Shown here piece after piece: positions 59,924 to 64,000 of a stretch of 64,000 nucleotides of DNA. Position 1 is the first letter of the stretch, and each line of letters opens with the position of its first letter. A model generated the notes under the pieces. The model saw only the letters and a program-made list of their open reading frames with translations. It searched no databases and had not been told where the DNA came from. The DNA comes from CATQHL01 sp965242895. GTDB lineage: Bacteria; Actinomycetota; Acidimicrobiia; Acidimicrobiales; CATQHL01. The DNA lies in assembly GCA_965242895.1 (NCBI GenBank), contig OZ251507.1, positions 186,001 to 250,000 on the forward strand, read 5' to 3'. The translations under genes were made by a program, and so were the position numbers.

Positions 59924-62900
59924 GTGACGATCGGACAACAGAAGATTCGCAAGCTGCTAGATTCCCAGGAGTTCGGGGCGCTGTTCAACGAACTCGGCTG
60001 GGATCACCCTCCCCAGGACGCGCCTCGGGTTGAAGTAGAGGACTGCGGCCTGCCCGCCGTTCAGATCGCCCGCAAGCGCGGCGTGGGGGTCTGGCTCATA
60101 CGCGGCGACACGCCCGAGGCTTCGTCACGCCGCCGGTTGGACAGCAGCATCTCTAGGCAGAGCAGAGAACGTCTGTTGATCTTCGCCGCCGAAGGGGAAC
60201 AACTCTGGCTCTGGCCTGAGCAGCGCCCCTCGGGGGGATACCGGCTGGTTCCGCACCGCTACGTTCAAGGCACCCGCAACGACGACCTGCTGCAGCGGCT
60301 GAGCGCCGCTTCCTTCTCCATCGAGGAGGAGGGTTCGCTGACGGTCGTGGACGTGCTCGACAGGGTGCGGCGATCCTTCTCCGCCGAGAAGGTGACGAAA
60401 AAGTTCTATAAGGAATTTCAAGAGCACCATTCCCGAATGGCGGAGATGATCGAAGGAATCCCCTCAGAACCCCCAGAATCCGATCACCGATCCTGGTACT
60501 GCTCAGTCCTCCTCAACCGGCTGATGTTCATCTACTTCCTGCAGCGCAAGAGTTTCCTCGACGACGACCCCCATTACCTGCGGAACCGGCTGAAGATGGT
60601 GCGCGAAACCCTCGGAGACGGCTCCTATTACGGATTCTTCAAACGCTTCCTGCGGGCGCTCTTCCACAAAGGCCTAGGATCGAGCAAGCACTCCTACTCC
60701 GACCCGGAAATAGGGCGCATAATCGGAAACGTCCCATACGTGAACGGGGGCATCTTCCAGCCCCACCAACTCGAACAGGGCTACCACATAAACATCCCGG
60801 ATGAAGCCTTCGAAGAGACGTTCGACTTCTTCGACAAGTACCACTGGCACCTCGACGACAGGCCCACATACAAGCCGAACGAAATCAACCCCGACGTGCT
60901 GGGATACATCTTCGAACAATACGTAAACCAAAAAGAACAAGGCGCCTACTACACCAAAGAAGACATAACCGGATACATGGCTTCGGTTACTGTCATCCCA
61001 GCCTATTTCGACCGCCTGTCCCCCTCAGAAGAAAACTCCCCATGGGTCCTCCTGAGCGCGGACCCCGACCGCTACATACACGAATCAGTCAGCCACGGCG
61101 CAGACGAATGGCAAGGCCACTGCGACGACGGCGACGCCCCCCCCCCCCCCCCCCAGACTTACTCACTTCCACACGCACTTGGGAAGGAAATCTGGCAGAG
61201 CCTTTCAGAAGAAGAACGATTCGAAAAAGCACCTGCCAACCTGGGGCTGCCGGGCGAGTCTTGGTGGGAGGTCAACGACCGCATCGAATACTACCTGCGG
61301 CTCAAAAACCAACTAGCCAACGACGAAATCACTGACGTCGACACGGCAGTAACCGCCAACCTCAACCTCAGACAAGTAGCCGAAGACTACCTAAGCACGC
61401 TCGGCTCAAAACTAGAAGCAGAGCACGCCTACGGGATCCTAACCGAAATCAAAATCCTCGACCCAACCTGCGGATCAGGAGCCTTCCTATTCGCAACCCT
61501 CGAAATACTCTTCGACATGTACACCACCATCATCGAACGAGCCGAAGAACTATCCAAAAAACAGAAGAATCAAACGCCGCCGGCGTTCCTGACAGAAGCC
61601 AAAAAACACCCCAACATCCCCTACTTCATCCTCAAAACAGCCATACTCAAAAACCTCTACGGCCTCGACCTGATGCCAGAAACAGGCGAAATAGCCCGCC
61701 TCCGCCTATTCCTAAAACTCGCCGCCCAACTCGAACAAAAAGAACAAATAGAACCACTCCCCGACCTCGACTTCAACATCAAATGCGGCAACCTTCTCAT
61801 AGGAATTGCCGACGAGGAAGACGCCGAACAACGCCTAGGGACAAATCTGATGGGATTAGAAAAACTAAAGGGAATAATGGAAACCGCCTCAACCTATAGC
61901 CGTCTTTACAATGAATTCATCGAAGCACAAAAGAAAGCAGACAACCCTAAAAAAGTCGCTAGACTAAAAAGTAATCTCAATCAGAATCTGGAACAGAACC
62001 GAGAAGAACTAGATCGTATCCTCCACGAGATTCGAGTAGAACAGACTGACTTAAACGAATGGGTCAAATCGCACCGTCCGTTCCACTGGTTTGCAGAGTT
62101 TCCGCAGGTGCATCAAACAGGGGGCTTCGATATTGTAATCGGCAACCCGCCATACATCAGACGAAACAAAGTCACCGACTACACCTGGGTAGATTACAAG
62201 ACCGATGGCTTACCCGATATCTACGCCCCTTGCCTAGAACGAGCACTCCAACTAACTAGAGCAGGCGGACGGTTCGCCATGATCCTGCCAATCTCATTTC
62301 AATTCAGCGAACAATTTCGCACTGCCCGCAAGATCGCTGCATCAATCCTTGACAAACAATGGATTTCCACATTCGCTCTGAGACCGGCTGAACTCTTTGG
62401 CTCGGGCAAAACTAGAAACACCATACTCCTAGGATTAAGAAAGCGAAATGCCAGCTTGCCACACACATATGTTACGCGTCTCAACCGCTGGACAACTGAC
62501 TACCGTATACATCTGTTTCCGACTATTCGCTATACATATCTCCCGACAAAATTTAAGAAAGACGCCTTCTGGATTAAAAGTGGTTCGCCTCCGCAATCAG
62601 AAGTTCTTAAACAACTAGTGGAAGGGGGAAACACAATTGGCAATCTAACATCCCGTAGGGGACAATATCAACTTGGCTTCAAATGTACTGCACGCTATTA
62701 TTTGAGCGCATTTCTTGTAGAACCCCCTGCCTATGCTTTCGACAAGACTCGCACAGAGCAATCAAAAATAGCCTATCTTGAATTCGCAGATCCCCAGTGG
62801 AGGGACGCCGCTTTTGCCTTTTCACTGGGTAAACTAACGCTTCTTTGGTGGGCTGCCACTGGCGACGAATTTAACGTAACTAAGTCTGGCATCGCATCGA

Positions 62901-63187
62901 CTCCTATCCCTTCTGATCTGAAAATCCTGTCTTTCGTCGCTAGTTTTGCTAATGAACTTCAAGAGGTACTCAGTGAGAACCTTTACTACCAAAAAGCCGC
63001 AGGCGCATTCTACGGCAACTACGACGTCAAATCCGTTCGGCACATCACCGATGAAATAGACCGCCTCATACTCAAATCAATCGGCATGGAGGACTACTGG
63101 GAAGACCTGCAGCTCTTCTACGCCACCTTCGTCAAACAGACGGGAGAAGCGGGCACAGTGTTCAAAGAACTCCCCGACTGCGGCTGA
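59924..63187 (+). CDS. Type IIG (Eco57I/PglX-like) restriction-modification enzyme, phase-variable
   Basis: This 1087-residue protein has an N6-adenine methyltransferase core: LDPTCGSGAFLF near residue 512 and FDIVIGNPPYIRRN near 740. Helical family segments such as LNRLMFIYFLQRKSFL and YIFEQYVNQKEQGAYYT precede it. The end should carry target recognition; I cannot point to a certain nuclease motif at the N-terminus. An 18-C tract at 61137-61154 encodes prolines near residue 404, before the methylase, so any change not divisible by three would remove the catalytic core. As assembled it is ON. The 3' third is AT-richer than the rest, suggesting exchange. It starts with GTG. Confidence 0.85.
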   Translation: MTIGQQKIRKLLDSQEFGALFNELGWDHPPQDAPRVEVEDCGLPAVQIARKRGVGVWLIRGDTPEASSRRRLDSSISRQSRERLLIFAAEGEQLWLWPEQRPSGGYRLVPHRYVQGTRNDDLLQRLSAASFSIEEEGSLTVVDVLDRVRRSFSAEKVTKKFYKEFQEHHSRMAEMIEGIPSEPPESDHRSWYCSVLLNRLMFIYFLQRKSFLDDDPHYLRNRLKMVRETLGDGSYYGFFKRFLRALFHKGLGSSKHSYSDPEIGRIIGNVPYVNGGIFQPHQLEQGYHINIPDEAFEETFDFFDKYHWHLDDRPTYKPNEINPDVLGYIFEQYVNQKEQGAYYTKEDITGYMASVTVIPAYFDRLSPSEENSPWVLLSADPDRYIHESVSHGADEWQGHCDDGDAPPPPPQTYSLPHALGKEIWQSLSEEERFEKAPANLGLPGESWWEVNDRIEYYLRLKNQLANDEITDVDTAVTANLNLRQVAEDYLSTLGSKLEAEHAYGILTEIKILDPTCGSGAFLFATLEILFDMYTTIIERAEELSKKQKNQTPPAFLTEAKKHPNIPYFILKTAILKNLYGLDLMPETGEIARLRLFLKLAAQLEQKEQIEPLPDLDFNIKCGNLLIGIADEEDAEQRLGTNLMGLEKLKGIMETASTYSRLYNEFIEAQKKADNPKKVARLKSNLNQNLEQNREELDRILHEIRVEQTDLNEWVKSHRPFHWFAEFPQVHQTGGFDIVIGNPPYIRRNKVTDYTWVDYKTDGLPDIYAPCLERALQLTRAGGRFAMILPISFQFSEQFRTARKIAASILDKQWISTFALRPAELFGSGKTRNTILLGLRKRNASLPHTYVTRLNRWTTDYRIHLFPTIRYTYLPTKFKKDAFWIKSGSPPQSEVLKQLVEGGNTIGNLTSRRGQYQLGFKCTARYYLSAFLVEPPAYAFDKTRTEQSKIAYLEFADPQWRDAAFAFSLGKLTLLWWAATGDEFNVTKSGIASTPIPSDLKILSFVASFANELQEVLSENLYYQKAAGAFYGNYDVKSVRHITDEIDRLILKSIGMEDYWEDLQLFYATFVKQTGEAGTVFKELPDCG
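61137..61154. repeat. Poly-C tract, 18 nt, inside the Type IIG gene
   Basis: Eighteen consecutive C in the sense strand encode a short proline run. Slippage by one or two bases would frameshift the gene before its methyltransferase domain, which makes it an on/off switch. Confidence 0.92.
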
Positions 63188-63341
63188 ACCGTCCGTCTCA
63201 CTCTCTCCCTAAGCGTCCACGTCGCGCTAGGAAGCACCAACTGTGCCTGCCCCCGGGAGGCAATTTCTATGTTTTCCTGAATTGAGCAACGGAATAGTGG
63301 TTAGGGCAGTTATTGATGGGATGCGACTGATGTGCACGCCT

Positions 63342-64000
63342 TCATTGTTCAAGCTCATCATCGTTTGCCCAGTAACAGCTTCCCTGAAGGCAGGCGTCGG
63401 GGGTTGTTGGGGAAATGTGGCTGATGTAATCGCCTTCGTCGTTCAAGCAGACCACCCCACCGTTTGCTTTTATTACTAGACAAGCATGGTTGTGGAAACC
63501 GGCGTCTACGTAACTGAACGAGTCTGGAAGGTAGCGGTAGAAGCCGAGAGAGTCGGATCTCCAGCATTCAACGGAGGAGTCCGTGTGCAGCCCGCAAGCA
63601 TGTTTAGCGCCTACGCTGATAGACGTGAACGGCAGCACTTCCGGTTCCCCTTCCTCCCCGTAAGAGTAAGCTTGGAACCCATACATGTCGATCGGATTCA
63701 TAGGAGGCACCCCTTCGGGGAGAGGGTCGCCGTAAGTGTAAGACAGCATCCCCCATTGCGGTTTGTCCGGCTCGCTCTCCGAAGCGAACCGCTGGCTTAA
63801 AGCTTGTCCCCAGCAATCTACTTTCCCGTCCACTCGTAAAGCACATGCGAAAGCTAAACCCACACCGGCCTGCGTGTACTTCCCCTCAGAAGGGTGAGTA
63901 CCATAAAGATAACCACCCCCCCCCCCCCCCAGCATTCCAGTGATCCATCTAAACGCACCCCGCACGAACTACCCCAATCCCTACTTATCTTCCAGGTGCT
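63342..64000 (-). CDS. RCC1-like repeat protein, partial, out of frame at a poly-G tract
   Basis: The gene enters from the right edge. The segment 63931-64000 encodes CGVRLDGSLECW in one frame, and the rest (63342-63915) continues with FACALRVDGKVDCWG, HACGLHTDSSVECW and a last degenerate repeat in another frame, ending WANDDELEQ. Between them lies a 15-C tract (63916-63930); 16 or 13 would join the frames. As assembled the gene is OFF. It is a more distant family member than those at 46060-56043 and is separated from them by the Type IIG gene. Confidence 0.75.
63916..63930. repeat. Poly-C tract, 15 nt, in the terminal RCC1-like gene
   Basis: Fifteen consecutive C directly after the CW codons of a repeat. 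One extra base would restore the reading frame. Confidence 0.9.

Overview
This window looks like a chromosome segment of a high-GC bacterium, most probably an actinobacterium. The signs are an LLM-class F420-type oxidoreductase, many GTG/TTG starts, lipoproteins with LAAC-like lipoboxes and dense GTGA/ATGA gene overlaps. The class (perhaps Acidimicrobiia) is my inference; no rRNA or other phylogenetic marker is present.

Layout. 1-301 is the end of a CRISPR array (36-nt repeats) with no cas genes in the window. 302-1557 is AT-rich and carries one orphan degenerate repeat. 1558-10603 (minus) is a catabolic operon: P450, E2 catalytic domain, amidohydrolase, LLM oxidoreductase, 2-hydroxyacid dehydrogenase, SDR, VOC protein, E1-alpha, E1-beta and a free lipoyl domain. 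10796-14888 (plus) is a ribose-type ABC importer plus an SDR. 14968-26114 (minus) holds two giant Type ISP restriction-modification enzymes and a separately encoded C-terminal (specificity) domain. 26236-30880 has SodC, two paralogous HEPN-like proteins, an Old Yellow Enzyme and an MBL hydrolase. 30898-36495 (minus) is a branched-chain amino-acid-type ABC importer with fused LivF-LivG. 36627-45988 (plus) is Lhr helicase, an FGGY kinase and a PLD-SNF2 helicase. 46060-59514 (minus) is a tandem family of about 730-residue lipoproteins with RCC1-like repeats, behind a Cys-rich, Thr-linked metalloprotease. 59924-63187 (plus) is a Type IIG (Eco57I/PglX-like) enzyme. The window ends inside another RCC1-like gene.

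The most unusual feature is a set of long poly-G/poly-C tracts (14-28 nt) confined to restriction-modification and surface-protein genes, which marks them as phase-variable. In the two Type ISP genes the tracts do more than switch on and off. They sit directly before tandem arrays of short alternative C-terminal modules of about 40 residues, each in a different reading frame and each ending in its own stop. Some frames end in a module, while another stays open and leads to the next tract, so slippage could choose among five tails in one enzyme and six in the other. The domain that normally follows this segment in Type ISP enzymes is encoded as a separate upstream gene for one enzyme, and survives only as a deleted remnant for the other.

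A second theme is minisatellite-like, low-complexity sequence at gene junctions and domain linkers throughout the window.
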